Source: Clostridiales bacterium CCNA10
GTDB taxonomy: Bacteria > Bacillota > Clostridia > Oscillospirales > Oscillospiraceae
Length of the DNA stretch: 64,000 bases
Reading direction: 5' to 3'
NCBI GenBank assembly: GCA_003573975.1
Contig: AP018533.1
Location: 3,038,319-3,102,318 of the forward strand
Both the position numbers and the translations under genes were made by a program. Below, one piece after another: positions 33,870 to 42,504 of the stretch (position 1 is the first letter of the stretch; each line of letters opens with the position of its first letter). The notes below the pieces were generated by a model. It did no database searches. It saw only the letters and a list, made by a program, of their open reading frames with translations, and had not been told where the DNA came from.

Positions 33870-34796
33870 ATGATTATCTCTGTCGATCACGGCAATAAAT
33901 CGATCAAGACCCCGAACACGCTTTTTACCTCCGGCCTGATTTCGTCTGAGGGGCTGCAAGGCTTCAAAACGGACTATATCTGCTGGAACGGGCGCTACTA
34001 TACGCTGACAGAACAGCGCATTTCTTATCTGCGCGACAAAACCGAAGACGAGCGGTTCTATGTCCTGACGCTCTTCGCTATCGCTAAGGAACTGGAGCGG
34101 CGCAAGGCAGCTGAAACGCTGGATCCGATTGACATCACACTACTGATTGGATTGCCCCCGGCGCACTATGAACAGCTCCACAGTCGCTTTGAGCAGTACT
34201 TTCTGCGGCGCCGTGAGGCCATTGACTTCGAGTACAATGGAAAATACTACTCGATCCGCATTAGCAAAGTCCTCAGCTATCCTCAGGCATTTGCGGCTGC
34301 TGTAACACAGTACAGTACGCTCAAGACCTATTCTGTTGCCTACATCATCGACATTGGCGGCTTTACCATTGACGTTCTCAAGCTGCGTAACGGACGTCCT
34401 GACCTGGCGGTGGTCGAAAGTTTTGAAAAGGGGGTCATCACCCTCTACAACAGCATTACAAGCAAATGCAATGCGCTCTATGCCCGGATCTTGGAGGACT
34501 GCGATATTGATGAGGTCATTCGCAATCAGCCTACTGTCCTTCCTGGTGAAGTGCAACAGCTGATTCGCAGCATGACTGGAGAGTTCCTTTCGGAGTTCTA
34601 TAACTTCCTGCGTGAGCGTGGAATCGATGTAACGACCAGCAAATGCGTGTTTGCTGGTGGTGGCTCTCTTCTCCTGAGAGGAATGATTGAGAGGGGAAAT
34701 AAAGTAGCATTCCCCATTTTCATCGAAGATATTCATGCCAATGCACACGGCTATGAACTCCTCTATCAGAGTGAGGTAGCGTCGAATGGGCAGTAA
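33870..34796 (+). CDS. ParM/StbA-like actin-family segregation protein
   Basis: A 308-residue actin-fold ATPase. The phosphate 1 loop is ISVDHGNKSIK at the N-terminus, phosphate 2 is YIIDIGGFTIDVLKL near residue 160, and the adenosine motif is CVFAGGGSLLL near 275. These match plasmid ParM/Alp proteins that push DNA copies apart as filaments. ATG 33870 follows AGGAGG at nine bases. The next gene overlaps by 11 bp and encodes a small DNA-binding-like protein, the expected ParR partner. A type II partition pair implies that the element spends time as an extrachromosomal replicon. Confidence 0.87.
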   Translation: MIISVDHGNKSIKTPNTLFTSGLISSEGLQGFKTDYICWNGRYYTLTEQRISYLRDKTEDERFYVLTLFAIAKELERRKAAETLDPIDITLLIGLPPAHYEQLHSRFEQYFLRRREAIDFEYNGKYYSIRISKVLSYPQAFAAAVTQYSTLKTYSVAYIIDIGGFTIDVLKLRNGRPDLAVVESFEKGVITLYNSITSKCNALYARILEDCDIDEVIRNQPTVLPGEVQQLIRSMTGEFLSEFYNFLRERGIDVTTSKCVFAGGGSLLLRGMIERGNKVAFPIFIEDIHANAHGYELLYQSEVASNGQ

Positions 34797-35124
34797 TAGT
34801 AAGTCTCGTGTTGTGCTCCAGTTCAATGAAATGGACTTTCGGCACCGGCGCGCACTCGATATTTTACGGCAACGACCACGCAGCATGTCCGAATTGGTCG
34901 TCAATGCGATCCTGCACTACACAAGCTGCCCAGAAGCGGCCAACGAGTTTGGCCGCGACTGGGTGGTGAGCATCGTCAAGGATGTCGTTCGCGATATGGT
35001 CACAAATGGAGAACTCCAAGCTGTATCACAACCCACGTCCCCAAAGTCGGAGAGTCCAACGCTGGCGGCTGATGATCTTGCGGATCTCGGTGGTGTCATG
35101 GGTATGTTCCGGTCTAAGGAGTAA
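34786..35124 (+). CDS. Probable ParR-like partition adaptor
   Basis: A 112-residue protein overlapping the ParM gene. The N-terminal part, SKSRVVLQFNEMDFRHRRAL with the helix ILRQRPRSMSELVVNAILHY, fits a ribbon-helix-helix DNA-binding fold. The C-terminus is a flexible acidic tail, which in ParR proteins contacts ParM filaments. Size and position agree with ParR. The call is mostly from context. No obvious centromere-like direct repeats were found in the 125 bases before the ParM start. Confidence 0.65.
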   Translation: MGSNSKSRVVLQFNEMDFRHRRALDILRQRPRSMSELVVNAILHYTSCPEAANEFGRDWVVSIVKDVVRDMVTNGELQAVSQPTSPKSESPTLAADDLADLGGVMGMFRSKE

Positions 35125-35128
35125 TGCC

Positions 35129-35743
35129 ATGAGCAATAAGAAATTTGGATATGCTCGTGTATCCACAGCTGAGCAAAATGAGGATCGTCAGGTCCTTGAA
35201 TTGCTCGAGTACGGCATTGAAGAGCGTGATATCTATGTGGACAAGCAGAGCGGCCGTAGTTTTGAGCGAACAAACTACATGTCGCTACGAAATAGCATTT
35301 TGCGTAATGGTGATATCTTGGTCGTTAAAAGCATTGATCGTTTTGGCCGTAATTACTCTGGAATTCGCACCGAGTGGGAATATCTTACCAAAACGCTTGG
35401 TGTGGACATCGTTGTCCTGGACACGCCCATTTTGGATACGACCCGATACAAAGATCTGCTCGGTAGTGTAATCACGGATATTGTCCTCGCCGTACTATCT
35501 TTCGGCGCTCAGCTGGAAGTTGATACCAAGTCGAAGGCACAGGCGGAAGGTATTGCCGCCGCGCATCTAAAGGGTGTCAAATTTGGGCGGCCAAAGTGTT
35601 CTGTAAAGGATTGGGATATCTATTACCCCAAGTGGAAGCAAGGAGAAATCACGGCTGTCGAGTGCTATAGGCAGTTGGGCGTCAGCGCATCGACATTTTA
35701 TCGGTTGGTGCATAAGTTTGAGTCGGAGGAAAAAGCACGATGA
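35129..35743 (+). CDS. Small serine recombinase (resolvase/invertase)
   Basis: A 204-residue resolvase. Catalytic Ser is in GYARVSTAEQNEDRQ, the helix KSIDRFGRNYSGI is intact, and the C-terminal helix-turn-helix is GEITAVECYRQLGVSASTFY. AAGGAG precedes ATG 35129. It is the first of three consecutive serine recombinase-family genes and overlaps the next by four bases (ATGA). It could resolve dimers of the element circle, which would fit the neighbouring ParM/ParR pair. Confidence 0.9.
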   Translation: MSNKKFGYARVSTAEQNEDRQVLELLEYGIEERDIYVDKQSGRSFERTNYMSLRNSILRNGDILVVKSIDRFGRNYSGIRTEWEYLTKTLGVDIVVLDTPILDTTRYKDLLGSVITDIVLAVLSFGAQLEVDTKSKAQAEGIAAAHLKGVKFGRPKCSVKDWDIYYPKWKQGEITAVECYRQLGVSASTFYRLVHKFESEEKAR

Positions 35744-36147
35744 AACGCTGCATTATATACGCAAGAATTGGAGGGCCAGCTTCGGAGGTAAATAACAGCC
35801 TCATGCAAGCACAGCTGGCCGGACTCCGCACAACCGCAAAAGGCCTCGGCTTGGAGGTCGTAGCAGAGCTCCCTGTTTTTGAGTATGGCACTGATGGGAA
35901 CCGGCAAAGCATCAAGACGCTGGCTCGGGATAGGCGGCATGGCCTTTACGAATGTGTGCTGGTAAAGAATTTGTTACGTTTGGCCCGTGGAGAGGCCATT
36001 CTCGAAGTTGGCCGCAAATTCGCAAGTGCCGGGCTTTCGGTCTACACACCTTCCGGTCGTGCTGAACTGATTCCGCCTGTTTATGCCTTCTACTCTAGAT
36101 ATCGCACAGAAGGAGGTCCTGCATTTGGCTCGCGAAACAAAAAATGA
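35740..36147 (+). CDS. Catalytically degenerate serine recombinase-like protein
   Basis: A 135-residue protein that looks like only the catalytic domain of a serine recombinase. It begins MKRCIIYARIGGPASEVNNS, where the usual YARVS reads YARIGG, so the nucleophilic Ser is missing. The helix that is normally DRfgR is LVKNLLRLARGEAIL. No DNA-binding domain follows. The reading frame is intact and overlaps both neighbours, which argues for a kept function, perhaps as a regulator or partner of the two active recombinases. Confidence 0.65.
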   Translation: MKRCIIYARIGGPASEVNNSLMQAQLAGLRTTAKGLGLEVVAELPVFEYGTDGNRQSIKTLARDRRHGLYECVLVKNLLRLARGEAILEVGRKFASAGLSVYTPSGRAELIPPVYAFYSRYRTEGGPAFGSRNKK

Positions 36148-37186
36148 GGATCGAAAGCAAAGAATTCGTGACGCTTTCCAAGAGGGGCAAGCAGTAGAAC
36201 GGATGCCAGCTCGCGAGGACATGCAGCCTCAGAACTCCGAAGATGTTGAGCTGAGGGTAGCTCCATATTGCCGTGTCAGTACCATGTCTGAAATGCAAGC
36301 GGAGAGTTTTGAAATTCAACAGCAATACTACTCCGAGTGTATTGCAAAGCATCCAAACTGGGTGCTGGTTCGGATCTATGCCGATGAGGGAATTTCGGCG
36401 ACTTCCGTGAAAAACCGCAAGGAATTCAATCAGATGATTGAAGATTGCCAAGCTGGAAAGATCGACATGATCATCACGAAGTCTGTCTCTCGATTTGCTC
36501 GTAATGTCGTTGACTGCATCAAATATGCCCGTATGCTAAGGTCCCTGTCTCCGCCTGTCTCTATCTACTTCGAGACGGAGAACATCAACACACTCTCTCA
36601 AAATGGCGAATTGCTTCTCACCGTTCTTGCGGCATTTGCGCAGGACGAGAGCGTCAATAAGTCCATCAGCGTAGCATGGGGCATCCGCCAGCGCTTTGCG
36701 AAGGGAATTCCGAAATTAGTCAAGCCCTATGGCTATCAGCTTGAAGACAACAAGCTGATCGTGGATGAAGATGAGGCCGGCGTAGTTATTCGGATCTTTG
36801 CATTCTACCTTGGAGGGAAAACGCCATACGAAATCGCGAAGATTTTAACTTCAGAAGGGATTCCCTCTCCAGCCGGGAAATCGCATTGGACGGTATCGTC
36901 TGTCACCTATATTCTTGGCAATGACCGCTACTGTGGCGATATCATCATGCAAAAGAGCATTTGCGTAGATCTGTTCGCTCATAAGCGTGTGCGCAACTTA
37001 GGTCAGGCTGAGCGGTTTCGAGTGAGGGACGCTCACACGCCGCTGGTTTCCAAAGAGGATTGGCGAGAGGTAAAAAACAGAGTTTCTATGCCAGATCGTG
37101 AGGCTGTAATTTTGGAAGATATTACGGGCGAAGGAGTTTTAGCCGAACTCCACCCAATTCAGTTCAAGGAGGATGTCGATATATGA
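36125..37186 (+). CDS. Large serine recombinase
   Basis: A 353-residue recombinase. After about 45 linker residues the catalytic domain starts at VAPYCRVSTMSEMQAESFEI with the nucleophilic Ser, followed by ITKSVSRFARNVVDC and a recombinase domain (GIRQRFAKGIPKLVKPYGYQ, then SHWTVSSVTYILGNDRYCGD). It lacks the zinc ribbon and coiled coil of larger members. TTG 36125 is the likely start because AGGAGG is eight bases upstream. The frame runs back to an ATG at 36083 without a ribosome site. It overlaps both neighbours in a tight cassette. Confidence 0.85.
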   Translation: MARETKNEDRKQRIRDAFQEGQAVERMPAREDMQPQNSEDVELRVAPYCRVSTMSEMQAESFEIQQQYYSECIAKHPNWVLVRIYADEGISATSVKNRKEFNQMIEDCQAGKIDMIITKSVSRFARNVVDCIKYARMLRSLSPPVSIYFETENINTLSQNGELLLTVLAAFAQDESVNKSISVAWGIRQRFAKGIPKLVKPYGYQLEDNKLIVDEDEAGVVIRIFAFYLGGKTPYEIAKILTSEGIPSPAGKSHWTVSSVTYILGNDRYCGDIIMQKSICVDLFAHKRVRNLGQAERFRVRDAHTPLVSKEDWREVKNRVSMPDREAVILEDITGEGVLAELHPIQFKEDVDI

Positions 37187-37755
37187 ACGCTTGCCTTTCT
37201 GACTTTCGTGTTGTGAACCCGACGCTGCGGACATTCAGCGCAGCAGAGGCGCGCATTGCGCAATCGTCTATTCGCTTTAATAATCTGAGTGCGGCAGAAC
37301 TTGGATACCCCGAAAATGTTCGGCTCCTGATCAGTTCCGAAGGCACTACTCTGGCTATTCAGGCGTGTGATAAAGACGATCCATGCGCCGTTCCCTTTAT
37401 GTCTGGAAGAACCGCAGAGGATCTGAAAGGGCAGAAAAAGTGGACAACTGTGAGTAACCGAATGCTGATGCACATCATCCGCACAAAACTCGGTTGGGAT
37501 AGCGGCAAGACGCCTCGCCGCTTCTACGGTGTACCTTGGCCTGAGCAGTATGCGATCCTGTTCGATCTGACCCGTGCAGCCCCTCCGCGCACCCGTACTC
37601 CTAATCTGTCGGTTGAAGATATGCTGCGCACCTACGAGCTGGCGGCATCTGGCACCTTGATGCCTGTGGGGGACAACACATGGGCAAAAACAAACAAGTT
37701 TGCTTCTGTGCCGCCGAGTAGAGTGATTGAGGCTCAGTTTGTAAATGTGACTTAA
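37183..37755 (+). CDS. Unrecognised protein linked to the recombinase cassette
   Basis: A 190-residue protein whose ATG overlaps the recombinase stop (ATATGA), so the two are coupled. It contains VRLLISSEGTTLAIQACDKD near residue 45-65 and a helical segment around MLMHIIRTKLGW. No catalytic motif is evident. Its place as fourth gene of the recombinase cassette suggests a DNA-binding or directionality role, which is only inference. Confidence 0.5.
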   Translation: MNACLSDFRVVNPTLRTFSAAEARIAQSSIRFNNLSAAELGYPENVRLLISSEGTTLAIQACDKDDPCAVPFMSGRTAEDLKGQKKWTTVSNRMLMHIIRTKLGWDSGKTPRRFYGVPWPEQYAILFDLTRAAPPRTRTPNLSVEDMLRTYELAASGTLMPVGDNTWAKTNKFASVPPSRVIEAQFVNVT

Positions 37756-37899
37756 AGCGAATGGCCTTCGGTATGTGTCGTACCGGAGGTCATTCGTTTA
37801 CGTACCATTTCAGTACGGTAAATACCATAATGCTCATTTCTGATTTTCTGCCATCCCTCTATACTGTGAGAAAGTACAGAATAGGTAGGAGAAGATCAA

Positions 37900-38232
37900 A
37901 TGAGTACGAGATTGCAAATCATGGGCAGCCGGATTCGGACTGCACGGCAGTTCCGCCGCCTAACTGGTGAACAGCTCGCTGAGAAGATTGGTATTGCTGT
38001 AGACTCACTTCGACACATAGAAAATGGAGTCAGATCACCAAGTTTCCAGCTCATTGAGCGCATCTCGGATATTCTAGACGTTTCACTCGACTACTTAGCT
38101 GGGAAGACGGATTCTCCTCTGGAGCATAGAGTTCGCAAGGAACTTGAAAACTCTGGACTAACGAAGGAGCAAGAAGATGCCATTGTTGAGTTGGCATTAA
38201 ATTCGATCCCGATCATCAAAAAACACATTTGA
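37900..38232 (+). CDS. XRE-family regulator
   Basis: A 110-residue protein with an N-terminal helix-turn-helix (RIRTARQFRRLTGEQLAEKI, then GIAVDSLRHIENGVRSPSF) and the common LDVSLDYLAGKTD linker. The C-terminal helix probably dimerizes. TAGGAG precedes ATG 37900. The gene is preceded by 145 bases without a gene, containing a short CGGTATGTGTCGTACCG dyad just after the previous stop. A palindrome before the next gene may be its target. Confidence 0.82.
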   Translation: MSTRLQIMGSRIRTARQFRRLTGEQLAEKIGIAVDSLRHIENGVRSPSFQLIERISDILDVSLDYLAGKTDSPLEHRVRKELENSGLTKEQEDAIVELALNSIPIIKKHI

Positions 38233-38327
38233 GCAATGCACCTGTCGATCTGGCAGGTGCAATTTTATTTTTCATTCTCCCTTAATCCGACTGTTTTCGC
38301 GCTTTCACTCATGTAATATGTACTTAC

Positions 38328-38345
38328 TTGATACGATTGTATCAA
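38328..38345. promoter_or_regulatory. Operator-like palindrome
   Basis: TTGATAC, four bases, GTATCAA, 22 bp before the start of the next gene. It is a likely site for the XRE protein encoded just upstream. Confidence 0.6.
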
Positions 38346-38367
38346 ATCTGTACGGAGGGATGAAGAC

Positions 38368-39018
38368 ATGACAGTACAAAACGCATTAGAGGAAATGAAA
38401 GAACGCGCATTTGCCCCTGCTTTTCAAAAGTATTTGTTCGATACATACAAGGTACTGGCGCAAACAGATTTTTCCGAAGAGGAAAAGGACTACACAGCGG
38501 CTGAGTACTATTTCACCACCACATTGGAGCAGTCCGAGAACGAGATCCTAAGCCAGATCAAAACCAATTACGAGGCAAAACTGCGGTATGCATCCCGGTA
38601 TGCTTTCAACGCCGGCCTGTATTCTGGGTTCGTCCAGCACTTTTCCAATCAAGATCTTGTTGTCGATGGATTTGAAAAGCATCTCATGCAGGCTCTCTTT
38701 GAGATGCCCGGTATGCAGCGCCATACTCTGTTTTTGCAGATGCATGACGAAAACCAGAAGCTTATCGAACAGCTCGAGATTGATGGTGATGAAGAGCGAC
38801 GAAAGCATTTGACCTCGATTGAGTGTGCGTGGGAGCAACGCGTTCATTGGGCGGCCTGCCACAGCTTCTACTGCGGTTATCGTGCTGCGGTCAAAGTTCT
38901 TACTGCTGTTGATGGCGTTAATGCCTTTGACATGATTCCTCACACCTTGCTGTTGGAATATCACTTGGGATATACGAAGTCCTATGACCAAACGGAACAG
39001 CAGCATATTGATAGGTAG
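38368..39018 (+). CDS. Unrecognised helical protein
   Basis: A 216-residue protein with many charged helices, for example YYFTTTLEQSENEILSQIKT and HLMQALFEMPGMQRHTLFLQ. GGAGG precedes ATG 38368. A palindromic operator sits just upstream, so it is probably repressed by the preceding XRE regulator. No domain is recognised. The following gap to 39252 holds a two-part hairpin at 39101-39140 and a strong terminator. Confidence 0.55.
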   Translation: MTVQNALEEMKERAFAPAFQKYLFDTYKVLAQTDFSEEEKDYTAAEYYFTTTLEQSENEILSQIKTNYEAKLRYASRYAFNAGLYSGFVQHFSNQDLVVDGFEKHLMQALFEMPGMQRHTLFLQMHDENQKLIEQLEIDGDEERRKHLTSIECAWEQRVHWAACHSFYCGYRAAVKVLTAVDGVNAFDMIPHTLLLEYHLGYTKSYDQTEQQHIDR

Positions 39019-39173
39019 CGTAGTTCAACGGCAGTAGCACAATACAAAGGGATCGATTCAATAGGTTCTCAACGATTTCACACTAATAACATGAAAAAGC
39101 ACACCGATCTACGGGAATGATCTATTCCATAGATTGGTGTGTCTTTCGCTTCGAGTAAAATACTGAAGGCAGC

Positions 39174-39204
39174 GAGGTGTCCGTTCTTTCGGACACCTCT
39201 TTTT
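39174..39204 (+). terminator. Intrinsic terminator before the exonuclease-Ada gene
   Basis: GAGGTGTCCG pairs perfectly with CGGACACCTC around six bases, followed by TTTTT. An additional hairpin (ACACCGATCT with AGATTGGTGT, inner GGAAT/ATTCC) lies at 39101-39140. Confidence 0.88.
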
Positions 39205-39252
39205 GTATGATTACAGTAGAATTTGAAGAAAGAACTAACGGAGGTGTCGAAG

Positions 39253-40875
39253 ATGTATGTGCTCGTTGATATGGAATGGATCTCGAATCAGCATGGTAAT
39301 CATTGGCCAACACAGTTGGCCGCTGCCCGTGTAGATGCGCAATGGAATACAGTTGATACTTTTTCCGTGCTATTTCGCCCGAGAGACTTCTCCTTGCAGC
39401 AATGGGGGCATATGGCTTTTTCCGGCTGGAGCAGGGAGCAGTTCCTCGATGGAGAAAGCCTTTATGCTGGATTGGACGCTTTCCGCCTTTGGCTGCAACC
39501 AGAGGATACGATATGCTGGTGGCATCAGGAAGCAAGTGACCTGTTCAATATGTTCTCCAAGGTATCCGGTGTTCCTGATATGACTCAGCACGTCGTGTTG
39601 CTCTGTGATTACATTTACGGTTACTTAGCAGGACAAGAGGCATCTGTTGGTAGCCCTTATAAGATCTGTGCAGCGCGCAATATCGTCACACCTTCTCCAG
39701 CGCACTGCTCCGTCAACGATGTAGCAACCATGCAACTGCTTGCGCAGGACATTGGCTTTGAGCAGAAGTATTTACTTGAGCCACCGAAAAGATGGGGCAA
39801 AGACGCAATGGCACAGAAAGGTTCTTCTGCCTATAAGCTGCTCTATGATCCGCAGGCCAAGCTTCTTCATCAATCCGACTGTGAGCTACTACCTGATAAT
39901 CGGCATTTCCCGGCATTCCTCACATTCAAGCTCCCAATTCGACGTAAGTACAAACCTTGTAGCTGCTGTAGGGATGAATTCTTAGATGCGCTGTGGGACC
40001 GCAATCAGGACTCTATCGCTCGCTCTGAATATAACTATGTATACTCCAAGCAGTCCAAAATCTTTCACACCAGAAAGTGCAGTCATGTTCTACTGGCCTA
40101 TGATATTCAGGGAACCGTTTCCTACGACACCTGCCTTAAAAGCGGGCGACGGCCTTGTAAGCACTGCAATCCGGAGCCGATTGAGCGCAAGACGATTGCT
40201 TTTCCAGTTCTTCCAAAGAAGCCGCAATCCCCTCAGGAGCGTTCTTTGAGCAAGGACGAACAAAGTGCCATCGGACGCTTTAATCGTGCTAAACAGGAGC
40301 GTGAAGCTGCATTCAAGAAAGGCTCCCTTTCCGATGCCGAGAAAAGCAACATTATGGCACTCTCGCAGCCAGGGCTGGCATTCTGGGCAAGTAAGGGGTA
40401 TCGGACATTCCACCGCAGAAACTGCCCGCAAATCACAGGGCTCAACCAGTTGGTCGGCTTTCCTCGTTATCAGGACGCTGTCCGTGCCGGCTACTGACCA
40501 TGCCGGCATTGTAAGCCAAGTCCGAAGCAAGATGTCGTCTATTCGATCCCTATCACCAACAAAAAGCGTGCGGGAGAAAGTGTCGAAACATTAGTGCAAC
40601 TCTGTACGGAACATTGTCTGCCGTTTCACCACGACAATCGATATTTCGAGATGCAGACGATGGTTGGCAAGTGGAAAATTGATATGGACATGCGGCCAGT
40701 CCGATTGGAACACATAAACCTCGTTTCTCAGCAAGAGAACACAAAGAAATATCATGTACAGCCTCGTCTGTTTCTCTCCCTGAAAGATACATTCGATTAC
40801 ATTATGCGACATGATAATGCCCTCATGAAACGGATTGAAGGGACAAGCCAAGAAGTACAACTTCAAATGGGATAA
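39253..40875 (+). pseudogene. DEDDh exonuclease with three Ada-like zinc modules, one in-frame TGA
   Basis: One frame runs from ATG 39253 (GGAGG site) to 40875 with a single TGA at 40495-40497. The N-terminus is an exonuclease-like domain: LVDMEWI supplies Asp and Glu and AHCSVNDVATM fits the HxxxxD motif. Three modules follow, each with His-x3-Cys and then Cys-x2-Cys, as in the Ada zinc domain: LLHQSDC/CSCC, IFHTRKC/PCKHC and TFHRRNC/PCRHC. The TGA falls in the third, in AGY-stop-PCRHCKP, where Ada-type modules have Arg (AGyRPCk). A CGA to TGA change explains it. The 414-residue product before the stop would lack the last Cys pair and about 125 residues of unrecognised C-terminus. Confidence 0.75.
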
Positions 40876-40950
40876 TTGTTGTTTTCCACTCCTTCTATCC
40901 GTAAATACCGTTGGGGAGTGTATCCCCAGAAGCTAATAAAGGAGTGAAAA

Positions 40951-41871
40951 ATGATGACGCGAGAAGAAGCGGAGAAAGAACTGATTGCCATGCTGGAAGA
41001 AGCAGAGGGCGGCCCTTCATACTCCATGGAAGAAGTAGACGCTTATATGCGTGAGCTGCTGCATCCGAAAAACCAGATCTATCTAACAGGTGATACACAT
41101 GGTCAGTTTGAGCGGATCATCTCTTTCTGTGAGAGGCAGCAGGTCCAACCCGAAAGCACTTTCATTATCTTGGGTGACGTCGGATTGAACTACTACGGAG
41201 ATCGGAGAGACAACCGAGGCAAAGATAATCTGACGAAGATTCCGATCACTTTCTTCTGCATTCACGGCAACCATGAAATGCGCCCATCTAAAGAGTTGGG
41301 CTATCAGGTGAAAGAGTACCACGGTGGGAAGGTATGGGTTCAGCCCGAGTATCCAAACCTCGTATTTGCCATTGACGGAGAGATCTATGATTTCTTTGGC
41401 CATTCCTGTATTGTCATCGGCGGTGCGTATAGCGTCGATAAATACTACCGATTGGCAAGAGGTTATAACTGGTTTGAAGACGAACAACCGTCCGATGAGA
41501 TCAAAGAGAAAGTTGAGCGTGTGCTATCTGAGCGTGATTGGAAGATTGATGTTGTGCTGTCGCACACCTGCCCGCTCAGGTACGAGCCGGCGGAAGTATT
41601 CCTATCCATGATCGACCAGTCGAGTGTGGATAAGAGCACTGAGCAATGGCTTGGTACGATTGAGTCAAGGCTGCACTACGAGCGCTGGTTCTGCGGTCAC
41701 TATCATACGGACAAGGAGATCGACAAGATCCGTTTCATGTTTCAGGATTATACGATGCTGCCACATCAGATTTCCCTTTCTGCAGAGAAAGAAATGATCC
41801 GACGGATGCAGCGGCAGGCCGAAATTGTCGAAGCTCTGGGTCTGATGGATGAGGCTCAGGAGGAGAAATAA
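40951..41871 (+). CDS. Calcineurin-like metallophosphoesterase
   Basis: A 306-residue phosphoesterase. The metal motifs are in order: IYLTGDTHGQFE, IILGDVGLNY, CIHGNHEM, VVLSHTCP and FCGHYHTD. The first 40 residues form a helical extension. AAAGGAG precedes ATG 40951. It begins a plus-strand series of five closely packed genes that ends before the tRNA array. The substrate is unknown. Phage enzymes of this kind act on nucleotides, RNA ends or phosphoproteins. Confidence 0.88.
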   Translation: MMTREEAEKELIAMLEEAEGGPSYSMEEVDAYMRELLHPKNQIYLTGDTHGQFERIISFCERQQVQPESTFIILGDVGLNYYGDRRDNRGKDNLTKIPITFFCIHGNHEMRPSKELGYQVKEYHGGKVWVQPEYPNLVFAIDGEIYDFFGHSCIVIGGAYSVDKYYRLARGYNWFEDEQPSDEIKEKVERVLSERDWKIDVVLSHTCPLRYEPAEVFLSMIDQSSVDKSTEQWLGTIESRLHYERWFCGHYHTDKEIDKIRFMFQDYTMLPHQISLSAEKEMIRRMQRQAEIVEALGLMDEAQEEK

Positions 41872-41882
41872 GAGGGTTTTAC

Positions 41883-42491
41883 ATGAGCACATATTACGAC
41901 TTTATGGTCGAGGCCAAGTATAAAGACAAATGGCACAACATCGACCTACATACAAAGGATTTTGACGGAAAGCTGCGGCATCAATACCTTGCAACCTTCT
42001 CCCGCAGCTTTGTTGGCCAATTGGAAAGCCTGATCGATGGCGCATGGAGGATCGGTTTTGATGATCTAGCGGAAAGTACACAGAATCTCCTCCTATCCAG
42101 TATCCCTGCAGAGTGTGAAGATAGCGTTCGACTGGAGCAATTCTATGTTGCCGGTAATCTTGCGGATTTCGAGAAACTCCTGAAGGCGCCATACCAAAAC
42201 GAATACTATGTGACGCGGAATCAGATTGCCGCATATGAGTCCCATGAGATCGATGACATCTGTGACTATTTAACTGCTCATGAGGTGCTTGAGCTTCCCT
42301 ATACGGCTCGCAGCGAGTATGTCCTATATCGTTGGAATGATGTCTTTGATAATGCAGAGAAGATCCGCTCGATGGTAGATCGCCTGCGATTTCAGGTAGA
42401 ATGCTTCAACGAAGCGCTTCCCTATGAGGCAGGTCAGTCCTATGGAGATCGTGCGGCTTCGCAAGTCCGTGTGATCTACCGGATTTCATGA
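41883..42491 (+). CDS. Unrecognised element protein
   Basis: A 202-residue protein beginning MSTYYDFMVEAKYKDKWHNI, followed by helices such as SFVGQLESLIDGAWRIGFDD. It lies 11 bp after one metallophosphoesterase and 13 bp before another, so it is cotranscribed with both. The opening strand pattern resembles phage proteins of unknown function. No catalytic motif is evident. Confidence 0.5.
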   Translation: MSTYYDFMVEAKYKDKWHNIDLHTKDFDGKLRHQYLATFSRSFVGQLESLIDGAWRIGFDDLAESTQNLLLSSIPAECEDSVRLEQFYVAGNLADFEKLLKAPYQNEYYVTRNQIAAYESHEIDDICDYLTAHEVLELPYTARSEYVLYRWNDVFDNAEKIRSMVDRLRFQVECFNEALPYEAGQSYGDRAASQVRVIYRIS

Positions 42492-42504
42492 GGAGGTCTA
42501 TCAC

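Noticed and set aside
35740-36147. Calling the middle recombinase a pseudogene
   Set aside because: Although the catalytic Ser is missing, the frame is intact and overlaps both neighbours in start and stop, which is better explained by a retained non-catalytic role.
39012-39075. tRNA-like stretch GTAGTTCAACGGCAGTAGCA after the 216-residue gene
   Set aside because: The first part resembles a D arm, but no acceptor pairing, anticodon stem or T arm can be drawn. It is at most a remnant and is not annotated as a tRNA.
40495-40497. Selenocysteine at the TGA of the exonuclease-Ada gene
   Set aside because: No convincing SECIS-like hairpin follows the TGA, and the Ada motif expects Arg at this place, which CGA to TGA explains simply.
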